Below the pieces are notes generated by a model. That model saw nothing but the letters and a program-made list of their open reading frames with translations. It searched no databases and had not been told where the DNA came from. Of a stretch of DNA of 64,000 bases, positions 9,432 through 19,000 are shown one piece after another. Within the stretch, counting starts at the first letter, position 1. Every line of letters starts with the position of its first letter. The position numbers and the translations under genes are program-made. The stretch comes from TTA-H9 sp002071415 (GTDB lineage: Bacteria; Bacteroidota; Bacteroidia; Bacteroidales; TTA-H9): NCBI GenBank assembly GCA_035411425.1, contig DAONSX010000006.1, positions 1-64,000 of the forward strand, read 5' to 3'.

Positions 9432-10193
9432 ATGGAAGCCTTATCGGTTGTCATCATCACTTATAATGAAGAAAGGAATATCGAACGCTGTATACGGTCG
9501 GTAGTTGGAATTGCTGACGAGATAGTTGTTGTAGATTCATTTTCGACCGATCGAACCAGAGAAATTGCAGGTGAATTCGGCGCGAAGGTCATCAAGCATG
9601 AGTTCGAAGGTTATGTACAACAAAAGAACTATGCACTTGCCCAAGCCACACATCGTTGGGTTCTTTCTCTCGATGCCGACGAAGCTCTTTCTGAAAAGCT
9701 AAGGAATAGTATAAAGGAAATTAAATTTAATCCTTCGGCCGATGGATATACCATGAATCGACTAACCAACTATTGTGGAAAATGGATTCGCCATAGTGGC
9801 TGGTATCCAGATAAAAAACTGAGGATGGTTTTGAAAAAAAAAGCCTACTGGACAGGCACCAATCCACACGACAAACTCGAACTTTTTGAAAGTAAAAATA
9901 TTCGCCATATTCCAGGCGACATTCTGCACTATTCCTATTATTCTTTAGAAGATCATCTTCAGCAAATTGATCGTTTTATGCAAATTCGGGCTTATGAGCT
10001 TTTTGAAAAACGAATCAAACCCAATGTTTGGCATTTCTATCTCAAACCCTTACATAAATTTTTCAAACATTATTTCTTTCAACTCGGGTTTATGGATGGT
10101 TATGAAGGCTATCAAATTGCTCGATTATCGGCATTTGGAATCTTTATTCGTTATGCTAAACTTCGTGAATTATGGCGGACAAACAACCCATAA
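9432..10193 (+). CDS. Family 2 glycosyltransferase (WaaE/KdtX-like)
   Basis: The 253-residue protein has a GT-A fold: LSVVIITYNEERNIERCI at the N-terminus, the nucleotide-binding VVDSFSTDRT near residue 40 and the metal-binding LSLDADEAL near residue 85. It resembles the WaaE/KdtX branch that adds a glucose-like residue to the LPS core, but the sugar is inferred only from family. The ATG at 9432 starts the protein directly at the conserved strand; an in-frame TTG at 9408 would add eight residues. Its 3' end overlaps the next gene by 22 bases, so the two are almost certainly co-transcribed. Confidence 0.85.
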   Translation: MEALSVVIITYNEERNIERCIRSVVGIADEIVVVDSFSTDRTREIAGEFGAKVIKHEFEGYVQQKNYALAQATHRWVLSLDADEALSEKLRNSIKEIKFNPSADGYTMNRLTNYCGKWIRHSGWYPDKKLRMVLKKKAYWTGTNPHDKLELFESKNIRHIPGDILHYSYYSLEDHLQQIDRFMQIRAYELFEKRIKPNVWHFYLKPLHKFFKHYFFQLGFMDGYEGYQIARLSAFGIFIRYAKLRELWRTNNP

Positions 10194-11287
10194 AGGTTTT
10201 GCATGTTTCGACGCAAACAGGTTGGCGTGGAGGTGAACAACAAATCATGTATCTCGTCAGATTGGGCAAAGAAGTTAGGCATTACTTGTTTTGCCCTGAA
10301 GAAGCCGCTTTGAGAAAAGAAGCAAAAAAAGAAGAAATTACGATAAAAACTTTCGATTCTTCATCGAAATTTAGCTTCTTCTTGAAGGTTCCATTCCAGT
10401 TATGGCAATTTATCAGTGAAGTTCGGCCTCATCTCATTCACGTTCACGATAGTGGAGCTCATACACTTGCCTATTTATTGGCCAGAAGAAAAGAACTGGC
10501 TTTACCTTTGATCGTGAGCCGTAGAGTCGATATTCGTCGAGGAAAAAATATCTTCTCACGTAAAAAATATAATCAGCCCGAAATTGCCAAGATTTTCTGC
10601 GTCAGTAATTATGTGAAAACGATTATGGAATCGGTGGTGAAAGACAGAAATAAATTACTGACCATTTATAGTGGCATCGATTTACAGCGTTTTCTCTATC
10701 GGAGCCCTTATCCCAAATTACGCAATGAATTAGACATTCCCGACGATTATCTTATTGTTGGTAATATTGCCGCTTTAACGAAGCCTAAAGGATATCCGGT
10801 TTTTGTAAAAACTGCGGCAGAATTATTGAAACATCGGCAGAATTTTATATTTGTGATTGCTGGCGATGGTCCTATGCGAGCGAACATCGAAAAAATGATC
10901 CAAAACTTGGGATTGGAGAAAAATGTTATTCTGTTAGGATTTAGGGACGATATACCTGAGATTTTGCCTTCTCTGGATATTTTGCTCTTCCCATCCGAAA
11001 ACGAGGGGCTGGGAACAACCATTCTGGACGCTATGGCATGTGGGGTGAATGTAGTAGCTACATCGGCAGGTGGCATCCCCGAAATGATTACCCATCAAAT
11101 GAATGGATTACTGGCACCTGTTGGTGATATACAACAGCTGGCTTCTAATGTATTACGTCTGGCTTGCAATGCTGAATTGCGAAATATGCTCAAAGAAAAT
11201 GCTTACATCACGGTGAAAAATTTCAGTGTCGAAAATATGGTGACTCAAACCATAAAGGCTTATCATGAAATACCTGGAACTATTTAG
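10172..11287 (+). CDS. Family 4 glycosyltransferase
   Basis: The 371-residue protein has a GT-B fold. The N-terminal domain contains VLHVSTQTGWRGGEQQIMYL (residues 9-28). The C-terminal domain carries the GT4 signature: VIAGDGPMRANIE near residue 230, LLFPSENEGLGTTILDAMAC near 275 and AGGIPEMI near 300. Lengths and motifs are standard for retaining glycosyltransferases of surface polysaccharide or LPS core synthesis acting at the inner face of the membrane. It overlaps the GT2 gene upstream, so the pair likely adds consecutive sugars. Acceptor and donor are unknown. Confidence 0.87.
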   Translation: MADKQPIKVLHVSTQTGWRGGEQQIMYLVRLGKEVRHYLFCPEEAALRKEAKKEEITIKTFDSSSKFSFFLKVPFQLWQFISEVRPHLIHVHDSGAHTLAYLLARRKELALPLIVSRRVDIRRGKNIFSRKKYNQPEIAKIFCVSNYVKTIMESVVKDRNKLLTIYSGIDLQRFLYRSPYPKLRNELDIPDDYLIVGNIAALTKPKGYPVFVKTAAELLKHRQNFIFVIAGDGPMRANIEKMIQNLGLEKNVILLGFRDDIPEILPSLDILLFPSENEGLGTTILDAMACGVNVVATSAGGIPEMITHQMNGLLAPVGDIQQLASNVLRLACNAELRNMLKENAYITVKNFSVENMVTQTIKAYHEIPGTI

Positions 11288-11509
11288 ATTTTATTTTATT
11301 CGAATGGGTATAGGATTTGGGTAAAAATGGTTTCCAACCTAAATCTTGCGAATTGCATCATGGGGAAATAACCATCTTATTTATTTGTAAATTTTTGATT
11401 TGTAATGTATGGGATTTATTTTTCAGTGCGTATGACCATAAGTTTTGAATTTTATGTAGGATTTCTGAGCCCAATTAAGAATTCTGACGTAATTTTGCTG
11501 CAATCATTT

Positions 11510-11583
11510 GGGGTATTAGCTCAGTTGGCTAGAGCACCAGTATCGCACACTGGAGGTCATCGGTTCAAATCCGATATACTCCA
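11510..11583 (+). tRNA. tRNA-Ala (anticodon CGC)
   Basis: A complete cloverleaf of 74 bases is present. The 7-bp acceptor stem pairs GGGGTAT with ATACTCC and contains the G3:U70 wobble pair that marks alanine tRNAs. The D stem is GCTC/GAGC, the anticodon stem CCAGT/ACTGG has the loop ATCGCAC (anticodon CGC), and the T arm is ATCGG-TTCAAAT-CCGAT. The discriminator is A and no CCA is encoded. The CGC anticodon reads only GCG. Confidence 0.88.
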
Positions 11584-11794
11584 CTCATATTATGGTTTGT
11601 TCTTTATTTAAATGAATAGAAGTTGAGAATTTTAACAAGCCAACTTTCGATCCTTAGAACCGAAAGTTTTGATATTTTTTTTGCCACTATATTAAACATC
11701 AGGTGGGGGATGGATTAGAGTCAGAGTCATATTTTGAAGCCAAGAAAGAGGGAATTCGTTCCTTGCATGAAGAGGTTTCATGAAGTTTGATCGA

Positions 11795-13018
11795 TTATTC
11801 CATTTCATTGCTAATAGGGCCACTGCCTATCAATTCTTCTTCGTTATACCATGCGGCAAATTGCCCTGGAGTAATTCCTCTTTGCATTTTGTCGAAAATA
11901 ATATAAAGCCCGTTGTTTTGCATAAAGAGGTGAGCAGTCTGTAGAGGTTGCCTGTATCTTATTCTAACCAGGTAGTCCCTTATTTCGCCTTCCTGCATTT
12001 TTAGATCAGGACGCAACCAGTGAACGTCTTCAATTTTAATAAACAAGCCCCTTCGGTACAGGCCTGGATGATCCTGACCCTGTCCAACATAAACAACATT
12101 TTCTTTGATATCGATGGAAAGAACGAAGAGGGGTTCGGCTTTTCCGCCAACGTTCAAGCCCTTTCTCTGCCCAATGGTATAAAAATGAGCTCCATGGTGT
12201 AAACCCACTACTATGCCGTCTTCTGGATGATAGATATAATCTACTGACCAAAGTTTTAAATTATTTATATCACATATTTCTGAATTGAAAGCTCGTAATG
12301 ATGGATAAGGAAAATTTTTATCGATTTCGATGATCTTCCCTTCTTTCGGCTCGAGTTTTTGCTGAAGAAATACAGGAAGGTCCACTTTCCCTACAAAACA
12401 TATACCCTGGGAATCTTTTCTATCGGCTGTCGGCATATTCAGTTTTCTGGCTATTTCTCTTACTTGGGGCTTGGTAAGTTCGCCAATAGGGAAAAGAGTC
12501 TGGCTGAGCTGTTCTTGATTTAGTTGGCAAAGAAAATAACTTTGATCTTTGTTTTTGTCTATCCCTGACAATAAACGGTAAACAGGTTCTCCATTCACTT
12601 CTATAATGTTTTTTCGGCAATAATGGCCCGTAGCTATGTAGTCAGCGCCAAGCTCACGGGCTTTATCGATAAATAAGTCGAATTTGATTTCACGATTGCA
12701 CAAGATATCCGGGTTAGGTGTCAATCCTCGACGGTATCCTTCGAACATATAATTTACGACTCTTTCGCGGTATTGTTCGCTAAAATCGATTACATGCAAG
12801 GGAATGTCCAAATGACGGGCTACAAGCTGAGTAATTATGAGATCATGTTCGGCAGGGCAATCTCCCTGAAGCAAACCAGCTTTATCATGCCAATTGATCA
12901 TAAAAATTCCAAAAACATCATATCCCTCCTGCAATAGAAGCCATGCAGCAATGCTGGAATCAACTCCACCCGAAAGGCCAATGGCTACTTTCTTAGTTTT
13001 CGAACTTTTTTTTCCCAT
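11795..13018 (-). CDS. mnmA: tRNA-specific 2-thiouridylase
   Basis: MnmA uses ATP and persulfide sulfur to make the 2-thio group on wobble U34 of Lys, Glu and Gln tRNAs. The 407-residue protein shows the PP-loop SGGVDSS (residues 16-22), the catalytic Cys107 in NPDILCNREIKF and the second catalytic Cys207 in SQGICFVG. Between them come the usual TGHY (130-133) and KDQSYFL (157-163) motifs. It is somewhat longer than the roughly 370 residues of the E. coli enzyme; an extra stretch with a third cysteine (GLLQGDCPAEHD, 48-59) lies after the first strand. It stands alone. A -7-like element (reverse complement of 13029-13036, TAATTTTG) lies just upstream. Confidence 0.95.
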   Translation of the reverse strand: MGKKSSKTKKVAIGLSGGVDSSIAAWLLLQEGYDVFGIFMINWHDKAGLLQGDCPAEHDLIITQLVARHLDIPLHVIDFSEQYRERVVNYMFEGYRRGLTPNPDILCNREIKFDLFIDKARELGADYIATGHYCRKNIIEVNGEPVYRLLSGIDKNKDQSYFLCQLNQEQLSQTLFPIGELTKPQVREIARKLNMPTADRKDSQGICFVGKVDLPVFLQQKLEPKEGKIIEIDKNFPYPSLRAFNSEICDINNLKLWSVDYIYHPEDGIVVGLHHGAHFYTIGQRKGLNVGGKAEPLFVLSIDIKENVVYVGQGQDHPGLYRRGLFIKIEDVHWLRPDLKMQEGEIRDYLVRIRYRQPLQTAHLFMQNNGLYIIFDKMQRGITPGQFAAWYNEEELIGSGPISNEME

Positions 13019-13535
13019 AAAACAGCTGCAAAATTACTCTGATTTTCAGTAGACTTATTCATTGAACAAATTGTTTAGCTGTATTTTTGAAAATATTTTA
13101 TCAACTTCAGAACTTTTGACTTTATAATTGCCGATCAATATTTTATAAAAGCACAGTCTTAGAAATGCAAAGAACGCTACAAAGAATAAGCAGTCTATTC
13201 TTTGGCGTCCTTTTCGACTCTGCGTGCATAAATTTTTCGCTAAGACGCAAAGATCGCGAAGAATAATCATTTCGAATCCTTAGCCTGCTTTGCACCTCTT
13301 CGTGCAACAATTTTTTTGCCTGGTTGTAAAGAACCTTTCAGATACAAACATCAAGAAAGGAATTTAAGAAAGGAATTAGCGGTTGCTGATAATGAGATTA
13401 TATTCAAGAGGGTGATAAGAGTGATTATTTAGAGTAAGTAATACTATAATGCAATCATCAAAATCACGACAACCTGATTAAAATCGAATCAGGGGTTCTG
13501 AATAATAACATTTAGTGTTTGCAAATGGGTCAAGT
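13019..13535. repeat. Intergenic stretch with GCAAAGA/GCGT-type imperfect inverted repeats
   Basis: No convincing gene is present. Around 13155-13320 the sequence holds several variants of a GCAAAGAnCGC / CTTTGGCGTCC / CGCTAAGACGCAAAGAT type motif in both orientations. One imperfect stem pairs the region near 13165-13187 with that near 13197-13212. The style resembles the short 'cgcaaagacgcaaag' elements often scattered between genes in many bacterial phyla. A reading frame across it (13055-13270, minus) looks like a translation of this repeat. A small 7-bp hairpin (13473-13493) lies downstream of fhs. Confidence 0.45.
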
Positions 13536-15203
13536 TTAGAGACCTATTATCCTACCGTTTTCGTCGATATCTATTCTTTCTGCGGCGGGTTCATCAGGCA
13601 GGCCTGGCATACGCATGATTTGACCTGTAATTGGAATGATAAATCCTGCCCCTGAAGCAATTTCCACCTCCCTCACGGTAATCACGAAATCTTTAGGTCG
13701 GCCAAGCAACTCAGGGTTATCGGAAAGTGATTTCTGGGTTTTTGCAACGCAGACAGGCAGCTTGTCCAGCCCGAGAGAATAGACCTTTTCCATGTCCGAT
13801 TTTGCTTGTGCAGTATAGTCCACTGCATTCGCCCCATAAATTTTTTTGGCTATGGTTTCGATTTTTTGTTCGGGTGTCCAGTTCCAATCATATAAAGTAT
13901 TATGGTGATTGGGGCATTTAGTAGCAACATGTTCAACGATAGTCGCTAAATTCAGAGCCCCTTCTCCTCCTTTTCCCCAAACATCTACTACAGCTACTTC
14001 CACTTTCAGATTTTTGCATACCTGAACGATATAATCCAATTCTTCCTGAGTGTCGCTTATAAAGCGGTTAAGAGCTATAATAGGATGGATGCCGAACAGT
14101 TTCATGTTTTCGATGTGTTTCTCGAGATTTCCGATGCCTTTTTTCAGCGCTTCAATGTCGGGTTGGGAAAGGTCTTTCAATGGTTTCCCACCATGATATT
14201 TCAGTGCTCTCACCGTAGCCACGAGAACAACCGAGCATGGGAACAAGCCGGCATATTGACATTTGATGTCGATAAATTTTTCCGCACCCAAGTCAAAACC
14301 GAAACCAGCCTCTGTAACGACAAAATCACTTAAGGATAGTCCCATTTTGGTAGCTACTACTGTGTTGGTTCCTTGGGCAATATTGGCAAATGGTCCTCCA
14401 TGAATAATGGCTGGAGTGCCTTCGAGAGTTTGCACGAGGTTAGGCATAAAGGCATCTTTCAGTAAGGCTGTCATTGCGCCATTTGCATTTAAGTCGCGAG
14501 CAAAGATGGGTTTTTTATCGTATGTGTAACCAATGAAAATGTTGCCGAGTCTATTTTTCAGTTCCTGGAGATTTTCGGCCAGGCAAAGGATGGCCATTAC
14601 TTCGGAGGCTGCAGTAATATCGAAGCCCGTTTCACGAGGTACCCCATTCGTGGTCCCACCCAAGCCCACAATGATACGTCGCAGCGAACGGTCGTTCATA
14701 TCCATTACTCTTTTCCATTTCACTGTGCGTGGATCTATTCCCAGCGAGCGCTTTTTACTTTGGATGTTATTATCAATTAAAGCTGCAAGAAGATTGTGTG
14801 CTCTTTCGATTGCAGCAAAATCCCCCGTAAAATGCAGATTGATATCTTCCATGGGAAGGACCTGTGAATACCCCCCACCTGTAGCTCCTCCTTTCACACC
14901 AAATACTGGACCTAATGAAGGCTCACGCAATACTGCAGTGGTCTTTTTGCCAATACGGTTCAAGGCTTGAGCCAGCCCAATCGAGACGGTAGTTTTCCCT
15001 TCGCCTGCAGGCGTGGGCGAAATGGCAGATACCAGAACCAGCTTGTTTCCCTTTATTTTATCATAGTTGATATAATTTAATGGGATTTTTGCTTTGTATT
15101 TACCGTAGAGAACCAGATCTTCGGGATTGATTCCTAGCATTCCTGCAATTTCATTGATGTGTTTCAACTTTACTTCATGAGCAATTTCAATATCTGTTTT
15201 CAT
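13536..15203 (-). CDS. fhs: Formate--tetrahydrofolate ligase
   Basis: This enzyme makes 10-formyl-tetrahydrofolate from formate, ATP and THF in the cytoplasmic one-carbon pool. The 555-residue length is standard. The ATP-binding loop is SPTPAGEGKTTVSIGLAQ (about residues 62-79), followed by REPSLGPVFGVKGGATGGGY (about 95-114) and the C-terminal MRMPGLPDEPAAERIDI. It is alone on its strand. A -7 element (reverse complement of 15308-15315, TACTTTTG) lies about 105 bases upstream. Other folate genes in the window (folK, 5-formyl-THF cyclo-ligase, folE) are not linked to it. Confidence 0.96.
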   Translation of the reverse strand: MKTDIEIAHEVKLKHINEIAGMLGINPEDLVLYGKYKAKIPLNYINYDKIKGNKLVLVSAISPTPAGEGKTTVSIGLAQALNRIGKKTTAVLREPSLGPVFGVKGGATGGGYSQVLPMEDINLHFTGDFAAIERAHNLLAALIDNNIQSKKRSLGIDPRTVKWKRVMDMNDRSLRRIIVGLGGTTNGVPRETGFDITAASEVMAILCLAENLQELKNRLGNIFIGYTYDKKPIFARDLNANGAMTALLKDAFMPNLVQTLEGTPAIIHGGPFANIAQGTNTVVATKMGLSLSDFVVTEAGFGFDLGAEKFIDIKCQYAGLFPCSVVLVATVRALKYHGGKPLKDLSQPDIEALKKGIGNLEKHIENMKLFGIHPIIALNRFISDTQEELDYIVQVCKNLKVEVAVVDVWGKGGEGALNLATIVEHVATKCPNHHNTLYDWNWTPEQKIETIAKKIYGANAVDYTAQAKSDMEKVYSLGLDKLPVCVAKTQKSLSDNPELLGRPKDFVITVREVEIASGAGFIIPITGQIMRMPGLPDEPAAERIDIDENGRIIGL

Positions 15204-15534
15204 ATGGATAGAGTTTTAATATTATTTATTTATTAATACTTTCCCCTCAGTTTCGGAATTATTTGCATTTTAATTATCAATGTATAGATATCCTTATCTT
15301 AGAGAGGCAAAAGTACTCTTATTTTTGGCTCAAAACGAGAAAGATTTTTTTTAGTTTTATAAGATTTATGGAATCAGAAGAAGAGTATTCATTCAGACGG
15401 TCCTGATGATAGCTTTTATCTTAATTCACAATTTGTGAGGCAAAGTCGAGTTGATTTGTTTTATCATAAGTATATTTACTTGGGTAATTGATAAAAGATT
15501 TGTTAAAAACTCTGTATCTTTGCCGCCCACTTTG
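15204..15534. promoter_or_regulatory. Divergent promoter region of fhs and tRNA-Arg
   Basis: A minus-strand -7 element (15308-15315, TACTTTTG on the minus strand) serves fhs. A plus-strand -7 element TATCTTTG (15515-15522) lies 13 bases before the tRNA-Arg gene. Neither has a -33 TTG at consensus spacing. Confidence 0.5.
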
Positions 15535-15606
15535 GGCCCCATAGTTCAACGGATAGAACGGAAGTTTCCTAAACTTTAAATCCAGGTTCGATTCCTGGTG
15601 GGGCTA
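15535..15606 (+). tRNA. tRNA-Arg (anticodon CCT)
   Basis: The 72-base cloverleaf has the acceptor GGCCCCA/TGGGGCT (first pair G:U), D stem GTTC/GAAC, anticodon stem GAAGT/ACTTT with loop TTCCTAA (anticodon CCT, reading AGG), and T arm CCAGG-TTCGATT-CCTGG. The discriminator is A and no CCA is encoded. Confidence 0.93.
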
Positions 15607-16085
15607 CAAACATCGTCAACTCCTTAACCTTCCATATATTTATTAATAAATAGAGTTTTTCGCTGAAGATTAAATTTTCCAAAAAATTCTTTCTTTTATT
15701 TGCCGAAAAGGGAAAGGTTGTATTATATTTTATTCTCAGGTGAAAATTATTTTTTAGATATTCAAAAAATTACAGATAAGGAATAATATTTTTGAAAAAG
15801 TCTTTGAGAAGCAACTCGTCGATAGAAGTTTTTATCGAAATTTATTTCCTTAATGTTTTCTTTGTTGGATTCAAACTTTTTGTAGTATTTTTAAAGTAGG
15901 CATGTTTACTTGTTCTCCTTAGAGAGGAGGAATAGCCATCATTGTTATTTTCGTGAGCTTGTTGAGAATGTTGAAATTTTTATTAACAATTAGCAATTAA
16001 AAATTGGATAATAGATTGAAAGCCTCAAGAATCTATAATAACGAAAACATCATTAGCAATACGGGGAGAAGAGACATCAAAGTTT
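15607..16085. other. Gene-free spacer downstream of tRNA-Arg
   Basis: AT-rich sequence without a convincing reading frame, RNA gene or strong hairpin. It separates the tRNA from the 3' end of the convergent giant gene. Confidence 0.5.
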
Positions 16086-19000
16086 CTATCTTACAAGAAT
16101 GAAGCTCCCTTTTAGGGTTTTGGTCACTCCTGGCGAATGTGTCCCATTGCCACGATATTCGATCAGATAAACGTAAACGTCGGCTGGAGCCATTTCTCCA
16201 TCAATTTTACCATCCCAACCTTTTTCGATATCATCTGTCTGAAATACCAATTGACCATGGCGATTATAGATATAAATGTGGAAATGAATCGTAGGATCGG
16301 TGGTAATTACCTTAAACATATCGTTCAAACCGTCATTATTTGGTGTAAAGGCGTCGGGCACATAAATAAAACCCTCACAGAGCTGTACTTTTATGGTGTC
16401 TACAACTGCACAGCCTTCATTGAATACACGTACCCAATATGTTCCATTTCCATACACTTTTAAGGTGCGCTTAGTAGAACCGTCCTGCCATTCATAAAAA
16501 TCACTCCCATCTCCTCCGCCTGCATCCAAAATAATAGGATCGCATGAGAATAGATAGAGGTCTTCTCCCAGATTCAGATATGGCGCAGGTTTTACGGTAA
16601 CATGAATAGTGAGTGTATCACGACAGCCTGAATGATTCATCCCAATCAGAGAATAATCCATATCATGCTTCGGTGAAATCTTGACAAGAGAGCCATAAGT
16701 TGTATCAATGTCCTGGTTTGGCGTCCATTTGAACGTCTCGGACCCCGAAGCACTCAAAATCAGTACAGAATCTCGGCAAAGGGCTGGTGAAGGCGGAGTC
16801 AGAACCAGTTCAGGTTTGGGATTGATGGTAAGTTTCAAACTGTCCTTTACCATTCCACATGGATAATTTCCAAAAACATTCACCTTCAGATAAACCACGG
16901 TTGGATTTATAATATCGTGATTTCCATATGAATAAACTGGAGATTTCTGCGTTGGATGGTCAAGATTACCAATGCCATCCACTGTCCATTTTAAATGGTG
17001 GAAGTTTGATATAAGATCACCCATAACATGATAGCGGCTTCCTTCGCAGATGGAATCGTTGGATATAATATTTACGATGGGTGCAGGTACTGTTCGTATA
17101 TGTGTTTTAGTACCTTTACTTTCGCCGCATGCTGTTACAAATGTTGCCATCAAGTAGGAGGTACCAGTGGGAGGTGAAAGACTAAGAGTGTCTCCACTGT
17201 ATAGAAATACTGGATTTTGTCCAGAGGCATCGGTGGAATACCATTTGACGGTATCGCCCCATCCACCAATCGTCCATAAATGAATATATCCAGGATAATT
17301 GGAACAAACCAGACTGTCTAAATCACTAACAATCAGTTTGGGAGGTTGGGGGAGGTTTACGACGATATCGAAAGGAAACCATTTCGAAATGCCACAATAA
17401 TTCTTCATACGAACCAGATAGCGCGTGGTAGTATTAGGAGCTGCTACACGAAATGGATTTGTCGAACCTGCGGCTATGGTATCATTCCCATATATTTTTG
17501 CCCATAAAATTTGGTCACCTACTCCTCCCCATGCCATTAACGAAACACTGTCCACAGTGCCAGGGCAGAAGTAATTCGTATCGGCAATTACGGAATCAGG
17601 TGGTCGAGGAGTATATACGATTAAATTGAAAGAATCACAAATAGAAACTCCACAGGCATTTTCCCAGCGAGCAAAAAACCAAGTTGAAGCCACAGGCGCA
17701 GGAATTGTGATATTTTTTCCCGTACCTATTGTAGCTCCTCCACAGGACTTGACAAACCAGCGCAATGTTTCACCCCAGGGCGAAAGAGTGTCGCCATAAC
17801 CTCCAAAAGCCGTAAGTGTGATATAATCCACATCCCCTATACAATAGTAGTTGGTATCGGAAAGAATTTGAGCAGGAGGGGAGGGAATTTCGACTACATT
17901 CACTGGAATGCTCACGCAAGGCGATTCTCCACAGTAATTTTCCCATCGGGCATAAAAAAATGTAGTTGTATCGGGATATGAAATAGTGATCGAATCGCCA
18001 TGGCCAATTGGCACACCACCACATGAATCGGCATACCATGAAATGATTTCGCCATTGCCTCCGAATGATTTCAATGTTACCTGTCCGGTGTCTGAAACGC
18101 ATTTGAATAAAGGATTTGCAGTAAGCAGTACAGGAGGTTCAGGAGTATTGACTATTACTTGAATCGAGCGGCATATCGATTCTCCGCATGAATTGTTGTT
18201 GTTGGCATAATAGGTTGTGCTAACGTCAGGTGCAGCAATGGTAAGTGAATTACCTGAACCAATGAAATTTTGGCCGCAACCTCCTTCATACCATCGAACC
18301 GTATCCCCGTATTCGTATATTCCATAAGCTGATAGCTGGATGTTTTCATTATAAGAGATGCAGAAGTAGTTTGTATCTACAGATAATGAATCGAGAGGAC
18401 GGGGTTGTGGTCTAACATTGATGATGATAGAATCACATTCGGATTGCCCACAAAGATTAGTCCATCTCGAATAATATATCGTGGTGTCGCCTGGAGCGCT
18501 AATCAACAATGGAGAACCTGTTCCAATATAAATTCCGCCGCAATTTCCTTTGAACCACTGAAGAGTGTCTCCAGAACCTCCACTTGCCGAAAGTTGTATT
18601 ACTCCAACTTCTTCTGCACAAAAATCGTTTTCATTTGTACTCAGGCTAAATGGCCGAACTGGCGGCTGCAACACTTCGACTTCAATCGAGAGGCAATTGC
18701 TCAGGTTGCATTTGTTCCCCCAGCGAGCATGATAGATTGCAGAAGAATCGGGGGCTGAAATAGTCAAAGGAGTTCCATATCCTATCGGATTCCCTCCGCA
18801 TTCATCCTTAAACCAATATAAGGTATCCCCAGCTCCTCCTGTAGCTGTAAGGTTGATCTGGTTTATGGTTCCAGTACAGAAAAAATTAGTATCTACTTGT
18901 AGGGCAGAAGGTGATAAAGGCTGAGGGGTTACATTTATCTGGAGACTATCACAGGTAGAGATTCCGCATTGATTTTCGTAAGTAGCCCAATATGTGGTGG

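Noticed and set aside
11405..11611. 68-codon frame covering tRNA-Ala
   Set aside because: It is the translation of the tRNA gene and its flanks.
13055..13270. 71-codon frame on the minus strand upstream of mnmA
   Set aside because: Its amino acid string (CVLAKNLCTQSRKGRQR) is the kind produced by translating GCAAAGA/GCGT-type intergenic repeats; no start context or family match.
14533..14970. 145-codon frame antisense to fhs
   Set aside because: Shadow of a strongly conserved gene on the other strand; no family resemblance.
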